From CAZBXE01 sp964496125 (GTDB taxonomy: Bacteria > Chlamydiota > Chlamydiia > Chlamydiales > CAZBXE01), in the NCBI GenBank assembly GCA_964496125.1, contig CAZBXE010000008.1, forward strand, positions 1-64,000: a DNA stretch of 64,000 nucleotides. The letters are read 5' to 3'. A program made the position numbers and the translations under genes. Below, piece by piece: positions 17,594 to 25,688 of this stretch. Under the pieces are notes generated by a model that searched no databases, was not told where the DNA came from, and saw only the letters and a program-made list of their open reading frames with translations. Numbering within the stretch: position 1 is the first letter of the stretch; each line of letters opens with the position of its first letter.

Positions 17594-18216
17594 TTGACAA
17601 ACTCCCTATTGAGAAGCTTCATGTTTAAGGTGTAAATTTCCCCATCATTTTGTGTTTTTCGCTTTTCGAGCTTAAAATCTGTGATCAGAAGAAGGGGACG
17701 ATCAAGAGCTGGGGCGTAGGGACCAATCGTTTTTCCTTCGATTTTGGCTAAAATGTTTTTAACATCATCCATGTTAACCTCAACTGGAGCTTGAGAGGTC
17801 TCAAGAGTTTCTTGGAAAAAACCGCAGGGCACAACACCGCTTTGAGAAAATCTAAGGCAGTTATCTCTGCCCGAAAGGTAGGTATAGCGCTTTTTGATCC
17901 GATCGTCCAGAAGAAAACTGGTGTGATCGAGGATTTTTTGCAGACTTTCTATTTCTGGCTGTAGAAAGGTGAGTGTTTCGATGTGTTTATTAATATAAAA
18001 GTGATCCACATCTTGGTATTGCTTTCTGAGAGTAAGTCCTGCTTGCTGCTTTTTTTCTTTGATTTGTGCGAGCTCTTTGGCTTCTTGCATTTTTTGTTCA
18101 AATTCCCATTCCAGATCCATTTTGGAAGCAAAATTTAAAACCACAAATAGAATGGGAAGTGCGCCTAAGAAAAGGCCGTAGAGAAGAAGTCTTTGTGTTG
18201 ATAGCCCTTGCCACAT
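17590..18216 (-). CDS. Single-pass membrane protein, PilO/GspM-like layout (CT647-like)
   Basis: A 208-residue protein with a short cytoplasmic N-terminus, one membrane helix (about residues 12-30, LYGLFLGALPILFVVLNFA) and a coiled coil (about 35-75). A periplasmic domain with two Cys (DNCLRF and VVPCGF) could form a disulfide. This layout resembles PilO/GspM inner-membrane platform proteins and fits its position next to a PilM/GspL-like protein. It corresponds to Chlamydia CT647, whose function is not established. Confidence 0.75.
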   Translation of the reverse strand: MWQGLSTQRLLLYGLFLGALPILFVVLNFASKMDLEWEFEQKMQEAKELAQIKEKKQQAGLTLRKQYQDVDHFYINKHIETLTFLQPEIESLQKILDHTSFLLDDRIKKRYTYLSGRDNCLRFSQSGVVPCGFFQETLETSQAPVEVNMDDVKNILAKIEGKTIGPYAPALDRPLLLITDFKLEKRKTQNDGEIYTLNMKLLNREFVK

Positions 18217-18228
18217 AGCGTTTGATCC

Positions 18229-19824
18229 TTACAGGGTTGTATAGATGGTTTTGTCTTTCAAGCAAAAAGATGTTTTATAAAGACTTTTGCTGCTGCTCCA
18301 TTTGATCTCCTCTTTAGGGTCTACAATTTCGTTTGGAGCAATGAGCGAATCGTGGAATTCCCTGGCAAGTTTAGGTGAGGTTGAGGAGAGCTCTAGTTCC
18401 ACTTTAATCTGGTATTTTTCTTTCTTTTTTGTTTGTTCGGGGCGTTTGATCATGGTGTAGGAGAATTTTTCGATGGTAATTTCCTCCCCCCCCTCATCTT
18501 TGGATGAAAGAACAGGGTGAGTACTCAGGTAGGCTAGCACTTCGCTGACAAGGGGTGTCTCTGGCTTAAGGGGATAGCTATCAGGTGTGCTTGCTGATTC
18601 TTTGTTTAACATCTCAAGCCTTACCAAGATGTCGGCTTCCGAGAGAGAGTCTAAGGGCGGAGGGTAACCTCTCTCGTCCCCTTTCCCTCTTTTTTTTCTA
18701 AACTGCTCTTCAATTTGTTCGTGTGTTTTACCCACATGAGAAAGAATTTTAGGGTATTCCTTTTGAATCAATGAACGCTCTTTCCAATCAATATAGGCAT
18801 CTCCTGCAAGGTAAATGGCGGCTGCTAGAGAAAAAGAGCTCACTAGATACAAAACCAAGGTTTTTTTTATTCGTTTGAAGGGGTTTGCATGCGCAAGATC
18901 TCCTTGCCGGAAGTTCACTTGGTAGGGAGCTGTCATGAGCCCGCAGAGAGCAAGGCCAATTGGAAGAGCGTTTTCTTGCAAGGCTTCAGGGTCAAGGTCA
19001 AGCGTGGGTTTGGGAACAACCATCTTTTGTTTAAAACTAGGGAGAAGAAAATCCCCTAACTTTGTGCCTTTAGCGAGCCCTGTAAGCAGAAGGGAATCCA
19101 TGCGTGTATTGCTTTGTTTTGCAAGCGCAAAAAGCACCCTAGTAATCTGTTGCCGTAAGAGACTTGCGATTGTGGTAAATCTCTCATCATTTGTAAGATC
19201 TATTTTTTCCCATTCAGGGTCAATTTCAGAGAGGTTTTCAGAACCAAAAGAAAGTGTATAGCAATTGAGGGGTTTTTGTTTTTCTACAAGCGCGCAAATG
19301 GTTTCTCTTGTGCCAACATGTAAGACGATCTGAGGACCCGTTCCTTCTGACACAAGATCTGCAAAAAAGGCAAGAGCTACGCTTTCGGAAGTGATGACTT
19401 CCGCATCGATTTCAAATGCATGTAGGGTTTCTATTTCCTGTTTTACCGACTCTTTTCTGGCTGAAAGCAGCGTAAGTTTTGTGGCTCCATTTTGACTTTC
19501 TAAGATAACACGATCTAGCAGGGCAACATCCGTTGGATAGGGAAAAAGAGGCTCTGCTTGGAAGGGCAAAGCAGCATCAATGTCTTTTTCCTTTGTAAGT
19601 TTTAGGTGTAAGGGACGTAGTAAATGCAACGAGGAGGGCAGCGCCGTGATCACGAGATCTTCTGGGCTTATGTAAAGCGGCTTTACAGACATTTCTTCCG
19701 CCTCTAACCGCTCGTTTCTTTTTAGAATCACGTTCTCTTTTTCAAGAGCAAGAGAGATAAGGCGCCAAACGCTACCATCGCAGGATATTCCTGTGGCTTG
19801 CTTTGCTGTAATTTTCTCTCTCAT
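18229..19824 (-). CDS. PilM/GspL-like actin-fold protein with membrane anchor (CT646-like)
   Basis: About 531 residues from the preferred ATG 19824; a TTG at 19878 would add 18. Residues 1-290 look like an actin/FtsA-type PilM or GspL domain: GISCDGSVWRL at the start, LHVGTRETIC in the middle and a DSLLLTGLAKG strand later. A single membrane helix (about 325-345, TLVLYLVSSFSLAAAIYLAG) leads to a periplasmic part with a coiled coil (IQKEYPKILSHVGKTHEQIEEQF) and an alpha/beta domain, as in fused PilM-PilN or GspL. It probably forms an inner-membrane platform with the following gene; the connected secretion or pilus machine is not in this window. Confidence 0.75.
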   Translation of the reverse strand: MREKITAKQATGISCDGSVWRLISLALEKENVILKRNERLEAEEMSVKPLYISPEDLVITALPSSLHLLRPLHLKLTKEKDIDAALPFQAEPLFPYPTDVALLDRVILESQNGATKLTLLSARKESVKQEIETLHAFEIDAEVITSESVALAFFADLVSEGTGPQIVLHVGTRETICALVEKQKPLNCYTLSFGSENLSEIDPEWEKIDLTNDERFTTIASLLRQQITRVLFALAKQSNTRMDSLLLTGLAKGTKLGDFLLPSFKQKMVVPKPTLDLDPEALQENALPIGLALCGLMTAPYQVNFRQGDLAHANPFKRIKKTLVLYLVSSFSLAAAIYLAGDAYIDWKERSLIQKEYPKILSHVGKTHEQIEEQFRKKRGKGDERGYPPPLDSLSEADILVRLEMLNKESASTPDSYPLKPETPLVSEVLAYLSTHPVLSSKDEGGEEITIEKFSYTMIKRPEQTKKKEKYQIKVELELSSTSPKLAREFHDSLIAPNEIVDPKEEIKWSSSKSLYKTSFCLKDKTIYTTL

Positions 19825-19931
19825 AGGGACAACAGTATACAACAGAAAACCTTTTTTTTCAAAGGTGACAAAAAACAAATTTTGTAATATGATTTGGGTT
19901 TTATACCCGAATTATGGAGCGGGAATTGTAG

Positions 19932-20180
19932 ATGATGGTGGAAATCATAGATAAAATTTTTTTGTTCTACGTGATTATGTTGTTTATCCGCGTATTCTCC
20001 TCATTTTTCCCAGAATACCGCGATCATGAGGTGCTCAGGTTTATAGCCTTTTGCACGGATCCCTACCTAAACATTTTTAGAAAAATCATCCCTCCTGCTG
20101 GGATGATTGATTTTAGCCCGATGATTGCGTTTCTTTTCCTTTCCGTGTTGGAACTATTTTTAAAGAGTTTGTTTTCATGA
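19932..20180 (+). CDS. yggT: YggT family membrane protein
   Basis: An 82-residue inner-membrane protein with two hydrophobic helices (residues 8-26 and 62-82). Between them lies the family motif FCTDPYLNIFRKIIPPAGMIDFSPMIAF. YggT proteins are linked with membrane or division-site functions in other bacteria, but the role is not firmly known. Its end overlaps the dus start by four bases (ATGA). The order matches Chlamydia CT645-CT644. Confidence 0.9.
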   Translation: MMVEIIDKIFLFYVIMLFIRVFSSFFPEYRDHEVLRFIAFCTDPYLNIFRKIIPPAGMIDFSPMIAFLFLSVLELFLKSLFS

Positions 20181-21157
20181 ATTTTTTAAAAAAACCTTTT
20201 AAGTTCGGGCAAATCGTTCTTCCAAATAACATCTTTTTTTCGCCTCTGGCTGGTTGCTCTGATTATCCGTTTAGGAAAATGGCAACCGCTTATCGACCAG
20301 GCCTTTTCTTTTGTGAAATGGTGAAGATGGATGCGCTTTTGCGCTACGATAAAAATACGTTTCATCTCCTTGATTACGATGCAGATATGCACCCAATTGG
20401 CGCGCAGCTTTGTGGAAGCGATCCTAAGTTTGCAGGCCCTTCTGCTAAAATTATTGAGGATTTGGGTTTTGATGTAGTGGATTTTAACTGCGGCTGCCCT
20501 GTCGATAAAGTCACAAAGGATGGTTCTGGCTCTGGCATGCTAAAAAATCCTCAAAAAATTGGGCAGATCATCTCTAATATGGTGGCAAGCGTAAAAATCC
20601 CAGTGACTGTAAAGGTTAGGGCTGGTTGGGATGATGATACGATTGTGGTAGAAGAGATCACAAAGATCGCAGAAGAAGCGGGCGCAACTGCCATAGCGGT
20701 ACATGCAAGAACAAGGGAGCAGGGCTATACGGGCGGCGCCAAGTGGGATTACATTAGAAGAAGCAAAACCGCTGCAAATAAAATCCTTGTAATTGGAAAC
20801 GGTGATGTATTTTCTAAGGAAGCCGGACTGAAGATGTTTGAAGAAACAGGGTGTGATGCAATCATGGCATCCCGCGCTACGATGGGAGAGCCGTGGATTG
20901 CTGAAGAAATCGTGCGTTTTTTAGAAGGAAATTGTTTGAGGCAGCTCGGGCCGTCTACCTACCGCGACGCCTTGATGCGCCATTTTCATCATGTAAAAAC
21001 CTATAGCTCTACAAGAAGAGCCCTTTTGGATATGAGAAGGGTCGGCTGTTGGTATCTAAAAAACGCAGATGGTATACGTTGCTTTAGGGGCAAGATGAGT
21101 AAGGCTGAAAGTCTGGAAGAAATTGAGAAGCTCATTGAAACCTGTCCCATGGAGTGA
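20177..21157 (+). CDS. dus: tRNA-dihydrouridine synthase
   Basis: This FMN- and NAD(P)H-dependent enzyme reduces uridines in the tRNA D-loop. The FMN-binding start SPLAGCSDYPFR, the catalytic Cys in VDFNCGCPVDKVTKDGSGSGML, VKVRAGWDD, VHARTREQGYTG and the ASRATMGEPW phosphate loop are all present. The 326-residue length is typical of DusB-type enzymes. It is translationally coupled to yggT. Confidence 0.95.
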   Translation: MNFLKKPFKFGQIVLPNNIFFSPLAGCSDYPFRKMATAYRPGLFFCEMVKMDALLRYDKNTFHLLDYDADMHPIGAQLCGSDPKFAGPSAKIIEDLGFDVVDFNCGCPVDKVTKDGSGSGMLKNPQKIGQIISNMVASVKIPVTVKVRAGWDDDTIVVEEITKIAEEAGATAIAVHARTREQGYTGGAKWDYIRRSKTAANKILVIGNGDVFSKEAGLKMFEETGCDAIMASRATMGEPWIAEEIVRFLEGNCLRQLGPSTYRDALMRHFHHVKTYSSTRRALLDMRRVGCWYLKNADGIRCFRGKMSKAESLEEIEKLIETCPME

Positions 21158-21439
21158 ATTTGTGGAAGAGGAAATGGGGCCTGGAAAATTTGATGTGATT
21201 AAAGCTTCTTTTCGGCCGCAAGCAAAGGTTTATCCTCAGGTTACAATTCCCAGATCCCATTAAAGATAAGTCTCTTCTGTATTTCTTGCCAAGAATTCGA
21301 CAAGCGACTACGTTTTGGTTAAGAGGGTGAGTTAAGCATGACTCAAGGCGCGTGCAAGACGCAGTATGGCCGAAAGCGGCCCCTCAATATAGGCAATGAC
21401 ACATGACCTCCCTTGCCAATAATCATTAAAGGAGGTTTT
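21158..21439. other. Intergenic stretch between dus and the Cys-rich gene
   Basis: This stretch has a 33-codon frame (GTG 21162 to TAA 21263) directly behind dus that I cannot support as a gene. It also has a GGCCG-AAAG-CGGCC hairpin near 21370 and an AAAGGAGG ribosome site at the right edge. No promoter is clear. Confidence 0.3.
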
Positions 21440-21673
21440 ATGAAATCGCTTTTTAAAGGTTCCGTTCTTCTTTCGGCTCTTCTTCTCATGGGCGCATCGC
21501 CTATGGTAGAAGCTGGCTGCTCTTCTTGTTCATCTTGTTGTACAGAGCGCTGTTGCACCCCATGTTGTCCTAAACGATATGTGGCAAGAAACCGTGATGC
21601 TTGCTATTGCCCAAGCTGCCAGCCACCGAATAAGCGCCCAGCTCCTTGCTCTAGCTGCTCTAGCTGCAAATAG
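21440..21673 (+). CDS. Small exported cysteine-rich protein
   Basis: A 77-residue protein with a signal peptide MKSLFKGSVLLSALLLMGASPMVEA. The mature part is about 50 residues, of which 14 are Cys, arranged as CSSCSSCC, CC, CC, CYCPSC and CSSCSSC. In size and composition it resembles the small cysteine-rich outer-membrane proteins (OmcA type) that cross-link the chlamydial envelope by disulfides, although no lipobox is convincing here. AAAGGAGG gives a very strong ribosome site 5 bp before the ATG, and a strong terminator follows, so it is a highly expressed single-gene unit. It could alternatively bind metal. Confidence 0.8.
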   Translation: MKSLFKGSVLLSALLLMGASPMVEAGCSSCSSCCTERCCTPCCPKRYVARNRDACYCPSCQPPNKRPAPCSSCSSCK

Positions 21674-21686
21674 TCTCTGATTTCTA

Positions 21687-21722
21687 AACCACGACTTTGT
21701 TTCATCTTGGTCGTGGTTTTTT
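21687..21722 (+). terminator. Strong intrinsic terminator
   Basis: AACCACGAC pairs perfectly with GTCGTGGTT around a 14-nt loop, followed by a run of T. It begins 13 bp after the stop of the cysteine-rich gene. Confidence 0.9.
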
Positions 21723-21806
21723 ATGTCCAAGAGATGGGCGGGAGAAGATAATCCTGATTCTTAAGGGTGTTAATAAAATTCTTGTTCTGCTACCTTCTCC
21801 TTTTTT

Positions 21807-23651
21807 GTGGAGAAGGCTTTGTCTGAAGCGATTACAAAAGTCTATAAGCAAGTCTACGACGTTGTTATCCCCGATCTTGATTATTACTTATACCAAATTG
21901 ACTGTAGAGATGGCTGCCCTGTAAAGACAGATGGCAGAGGCTATATGCTTGCCCTCCATGCTGGTAATCTTCTGGAAGGTTATAAGATTGCTCGGGGCCC
22001 CAATCCCTTTGCTTCTGTCTGCGGTGTTATCTGCGGGGCCCCTTGCGAGATTGCTTGCAGGCGCGACCGTGTTGATAAGACGCTTACTATCAGAGCCCAA
22101 AAACGGTATTTGGATGAGTGGTTTGGCTATACTAAAGACGCTCATATTAAATCTCTTGAATTTAGCTACGCAAGAGGATCGACAAAACCTGTCAAAAATG
22201 GGATGAGAATTGGTTGTGTGGGGGCTGGTGTTGCCTCACTTACCTGCGCGCACGATCTCTTGCGGCTTGGCTATGAAGTAGATGTCTATGAGATGATGAG
22301 AATGCCAGGTGGCATGCTTACCTACGGCGTTCCCACCTATAGGCTCAAGAACCAAATTGTACTAAGTGAGTGTGCTGCGATTGAACATCTTGGCGCAAAG
22401 ATCATCTACAATACAAAAGTAGGAAGAGATATCACTCTAGACAATTTGCAAGAGAAGTATGATGCCGTTTTTCTTGGAAATGGGCTCTGGAAATCAAGAG
22501 ATCTGCCCATAGAAGGGGCTGATTTACCAGATGTCATTCGTGGCATCGAATATCTAAGGGTTAAATGCGCAGAAGAAGAGTGGAAAATTGGGAAAAATTT
22601 GATTGTGATTGGAGGTGGAAACGTAGCTTTCGACGTGGCCAGGACTTCTGTTCGCAATCATACAGATTCGGTAACGATGGTGTGCCTTGAGAGCAGGGAT
22701 GAGCAGCCGGCCGATGAGTTTGAGATTGAAGATGGTCTTGGGGAAGGAATTCAGATCATCAACCGGGTGGGGCCGATTAAAGTAGAGCGAAGTGAAGACG
22801 GTAAGATTATAGGGTTAAGGGTAAGACGCATTTCGAGCCTATTTGACTACAATGGACAGTTTTCTCCTCAGTTTATTGAAGGAACAGATTTTGTACTACC
22901 CTGCGACTCGATTGCTCTTGCCATCGGACAAGGAATGTGCATGAGTATTTTTGATGGATGGAGCAAGAAGGGGGATCTTGCCGTGGAAAGGGGAATTATC
23001 AAAACAGAACGGGGCACCGGACGCACAAGTGTAAAAGGGATCTACGCAGGGGGAGATGCTGCTTTTGGAGCCGCTCTTTTCATCACGGCAGTAAGACACG
23101 GACAAGATGCAGCGCTTGCAATCGATGCGGATTTAAGGGGAACTAGGCCCTATAGGGAGTTTTCCGCCGAGTTTACAGAGATCAATCCGATGCGGGACAA
23201 AACGTATCTACGCACAAAATGGGCGCTTCCTACAAGCGTGCCAGCAGATATACGAGCAAAAAACTATGAGATGGTGGAGAATAATTATACGCCACAGGCT
23301 GCTTTTGAACAGTCTGGACGCTGTCTGCAGTGTCATGTTAGCCCTGTTTTTGATGGATCTCTTTGTATTAAATGCAATGGATGTGTTGATGTGTGCCCTG
23401 CCAATTGTTTAAAGCAGATTCCCTTAAGTCAATTGAACATGGATTCAGGTGAGGGCAATGTGCGGACGGCTGTAAATCACTATTACGGTATTGATTCAGA
23501 AAATCTTGATGATGAAACCCTTGATCAGATGGGGACAGTGATGCTAAAAGATGAAGATCTCTGCATTCGCTGCGGACTTTGTGCAGAAAAATGTCCCACG
23601 CAAGCCGTCACCATGGATGCCATGAATTATACCTTTAGGTGGATAGGGTGA
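21807..23651 (+). CDS. GltD-like FAD/NAD(P) oxidoreductase with C-terminal 2[4Fe-4S] ferredoxin domain
   Basis: A 614-residue soluble flavo-iron-sulfur protein. The N-terminal cysteine-rich domain (CRDGCP ... SVCGVICGAPCEIACRR) is the GltD/NfnB-type Fe-S module. FAD is bound by IGCVGAGVASLTCA (about 135-150) and YEMMRMPGGMLTYGVP, and NAD(P) by VIGGGNVAFDVAR (about 270). Near the C-terminus lie two [4Fe-4S] motifs, CIKCNGCVDVCPANC and CIRCGLCAEKCP. Such enzymes pass electrons between NAD(P)H, ferredoxin and quinones or partner enzymes. It heads the bc/cbb3 operon and overlaps the next gene by four bases, so a role in feeding or assembling that chain is likely; the acceptor is unknown. The start is GTG 21807. 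Confidence 0.85.
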   Translation: MEKALSEAITKVYKQVYDVVIPDLDYYLYQIDCRDGCPVKTDGRGYMLALHAGNLLEGYKIARGPNPFASVCGVICGAPCEIACRRDRVDKTLTIRAQKRYLDEWFGYTKDAHIKSLEFSYARGSTKPVKNGMRIGCVGAGVASLTCAHDLLRLGYEVDVYEMMRMPGGMLTYGVPTYRLKNQIVLSECAAIEHLGAKIIYNTKVGRDITLDNLQEKYDAVFLGNGLWKSRDLPIEGADLPDVIRGIEYLRVKCAEEEWKIGKNLIVIGGGNVAFDVARTSVRNHTDSVTMVCLESRDEQPADEFEIEDGLGEGIQIINRVGPIKVERSEDGKIIGLRVRRISSLFDYNGQFSPQFIEGTDFVLPCDSIALAIGQGMCMSIFDGWSKKGDLAVERGIIKTERGTGRTSVKGIYAGGDAAFGAALFITAVRHGQDAALAIDADLRGTRPYREFSAEFTEINPMRDKTYLRTKWALPTSVPADIRAKNYEMVENNYTPQAAFEQSGRCLQCHVSPVFDGSLCIKCNGCVDVCPANCLKQIPLSQLNMDSGEGNVRTAVNHYYGIDSENLDDETLDQMGTVMLKDEDLCIRCGLCAEKCPTQAVTMDAMNYTFRWIG

Positions 23652-23791
23652 TCTGGACGCTTATAGGATCTTTTGTTCTTGCCTTTGCCAGTCTTGTTGT
23701 TTTTCTCTATTATGCCCTTACAGGCCAGCTAGAAGCTGGAGAAGATGCTAAATATCAGATGCTACGACAAAAAGAAGAAGTTGACCCTTGA
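23648..23791 (+). CDS. Small membrane protein, CcoS-like (cbb3 oxidase maturation)
   Basis: A 47-residue protein starting at GTG 23648, overlapping the preceding stop (GTGA). One membrane helix (residues 2-22) is followed by YYALTGQLEAGEDAKYQML. This resembles the CcoS signature in which a helix ending in a W/Y-A-L stretch is followed by GQF-D-LEGPA-RIL. CcoS is needed for cofactor insertion into cbb3 oxidase. Its place in an operon with ccoN and ccoO supports the assignment; the sequence match is loose. Confidence 0.6.
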   Translation: MIWTLIGSFVLAFASLVVFLYYALTGQLEAGEDAKYQMLRQKEEVDP

Positions 23792-23845
23792 TTAACTAAT
23801 AAAAATTTGTCATAACGTCTCTATTCAATGTGGTAGTGGAGTGGT

Positions 23846-24355
23846 ATGCCTAAAAATCGAAATTCGCTCAATCGTGATTCCGAGAGTAGGGATCCTAAGA
23901 TCTCAAGGAGAACATTTCTGGCTCTCTTAGGAGCAGGGGCGGGTCTTGGAGCTTTGCAGGTATTTGGGGCTACATTTCTTGGTTTTTTATATCCAAATGC
24001 GATGAAGATACCTCCAAGCGTTTTTTCTATTGGTAGGCCTGAGGATCTCCTTTCGCGTGAAGGGAAGTTTTTTGATGCGAAGCAGAAGGTTTTTGTTGAG
24101 TCAAAAGCTGGAAAAATACGTGTTCAAACGGCTGTTTGCACGCATTTAGGTTGCACAGTGCACATGGTGCCTACAGGATATCAGTGCCCCTGCCATGGAT
24201 CGACTTACGATCGGGAAGGCAAGAATACGGGAGGACCAGCCCCAGCTCCGCTTGCCTTTTTTCATGTCTTCAAGGGGGCTACAGGAGAGCTTATGGTGGA
24301 TAAGTTTAAGCTTTTGTATGACCCCGAATCTGCTTGGTATGGGAGCATGGTATAA
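23846..24355 (+). CDS. Rieske [2Fe-2S] protein with twin-arginine signal
   Basis: This 169-residue subunit of a quinol:cytochrome c oxidoreductase takes electrons from quinol through its [2Fe-2S] cluster. Cluster ligands are in CTHLGCTVH (about 100-108) and CPCHGSTYD (about 116-124), including the disulfide Cys pair. The N-terminus has SRRTFLALLGAGAGLGAL, a clear Tat signal and membrane anchor, matching tatAC at 7610-8531. The stop codon overlaps the cytochrome b start (TAATG). Confidence 0.95.
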   Translation: MPKNRNSLNRDSESRDPKISRRTFLALLGAGAGLGALQVFGATFLGFLYPNAMKIPPSVFSIGRPEDLLSREGKFFDAKQKVFVESKAGKIRVQTAVCTHLGCTVHMVPTGYQCPCHGSTYDREGKNTGGPAPAPLAFFHVFKGATGELMVDKFKLLYDPESAWYGSMV

Positions 24356-25680
24356 TGGCAGTTTTTAGCGGCAAAAAGAGAGAGAGTTTTAGAAGGCATC
24401 TTCTCAAGCTGCCTTCCCAATTCGTTCGGTCCATTTTTCGGCATAACTATCCAAATAACGATGTGGACCGCTCTGAAATTGTTTTTAAGAACTTTTTCCT
24501 CCACTTTCATCCTGTAAAGTGCCACAAGCATTCTCTGGATCCGTTTTATACCCTTGGGCTTGGTGTGATTACATTTAGTCTCTTTCTTATCCTAACGGTT
24601 ACGGGGATTATTTTGATGTTCTACTACATTCCCGCAGAGGATAGAGCATACCAGATTATGAAAGACTGGCATGACACGACGCCGTTTGCCATGATGTACC
24701 GGAATATGCATAGGTGGTCAGCACAGATGATGGTACTTTTTGTCTTTCTCCACATGTCTCGGGTTTTTTATACCGGTTCGTATAAGGGAGAGAGGAAGTT
24801 TAATTGGGTCATCGGAGTGATGCTGATGGTCCTTACTCTTGTCTTGTCTTTTACAGGATACCTCCTTCCCTGGGACCAACTCTCCTTTTGGGCGGTCACC
24901 GTGGGCTCAGAGATTGCAGGCTATGTCCCCAATCTTCCAGGTTTTGAGTATAACGTGAATAGAGTGATGCTTCTTGGCTCTACCAATGTGGGGCAAGATG
25001 CCTTGATCCGTTTTTACGTGCTCCACGTAGCTTTTTTGCCTTTAATTACAGGAACGTTGATTGGTGTACACTTCTGGCGCATTAGGAAGGATGGAGGGCT
25101 TTCTCGTCCTCCTGAGCGCTTAAGGCCAGATCCCTTCCGGGTAGTGCAGCGCTCTGACACAAAAGAGTCATTTGCGCCCGGTGTCAGGAGAACATATGGG
25201 CTCATGGAGCTTGTGAGAGGGACGTGTCCTACTGTCGACAAAGGTCCCTATAATTTTGTCTTTACATGGCCGAATCTCTTGCGCCTTGAGCTTCTTGTCT
25301 TTATGTTGACTCTTGCTCTTGTGCTCGGGCTTTCGCTTATTGATGCGCCTCTTGAAGAACCGGCTGATCCAACAAAGCCTCCCAACCCCTCGAAGGCTCC
25401 CTGGTATTTCTTAGGCTTGCAGGAGATGGTTTCTTATTCGGCATTCTGGGGTGGTGTGGGCATTCCGCTTTTGATTATTATTGGACTGATGCTCATCCCT
25501 TATCTAGACAGAAATCCCCAAGGCGAAGGAGTATGGTTTCATAAAAGTCGCTACTTAGGTATTTTTTTCTATACTCTCTTTATGACCTGGCAGGCAGCTT
25601 TTATTGTGATCGGGGTCTTCTTTAGAGGCGCAAACTGGCATTGGATCTGGCCGTGGACGGAGAATTTTGCAAAACACTAG
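24355..25680 (+). CDS. Cytochrome b of the bc complex (fused b6 + subunit IV type)
   Basis: This 441-residue inner-membrane dihaem protein oxidises quinol. The N-terminal b6-like part has two His in the second helix (MYRNMHRWSAQMMVLFVFLHMSRVFY) and two in the fourth (VLHVAFLPLITGTLIGVHFWRI). The motif GYLLPWDQLSFWAVTVGSEI marks the quinol pocket. The C-terminal part contains KAPWYFLGLQEM in place of the PEWYF of mitochondrial enzymes, a form common in bacterial menaquinol-type complexes. ATG 24355 overlaps the Rieske stop. No cytochrome c1 gene follows; the seven-haem protein takes that place. Confidence 0.95.
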   Translation: MAVFSGKKRESFRRHLLKLPSQFVRSIFRHNYPNNDVDRSEIVFKNFFLHFHPVKCHKHSLDPFYTLGLGVITFSLFLILTVTGIILMFYYIPAEDRAYQIMKDWHDTTPFAMMYRNMHRWSAQMMVLFVFLHMSRVFYTGSYKGERKFNWVIGVMLMVLTLVLSFTGYLLPWDQLSFWAVTVGSEIAGYVPNLPGFEYNVNRVMLLGSTNVGQDALIRFYVLHVAFLPLITGTLIGVHFWRIRKDGGLSRPPERLRPDPFRVVQRSDTKESFAPGVRRTYGLMELVRGTCPTVDKGPYNFVFTWPNLLRLELLVFMLTLALVLGLSLIDAPLEEPADPTKPPNPSKAPWYFLGLQEMVSYSAFWGGVGIPLLIIIGLMLIPYLDRNPQGEGVWFHKSRYLGIFFYTLFMTWQAAFIVIGVFFRGANWHWIWPWTENFAKH

Positions 25681-25688
25681 GAAGATAG

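Noticed and set aside
21162..21263. 33-codon frame directly behind dus
   Set aside because: Too short, no ribosome site and no recognisable product; kept only as a note on the gap.
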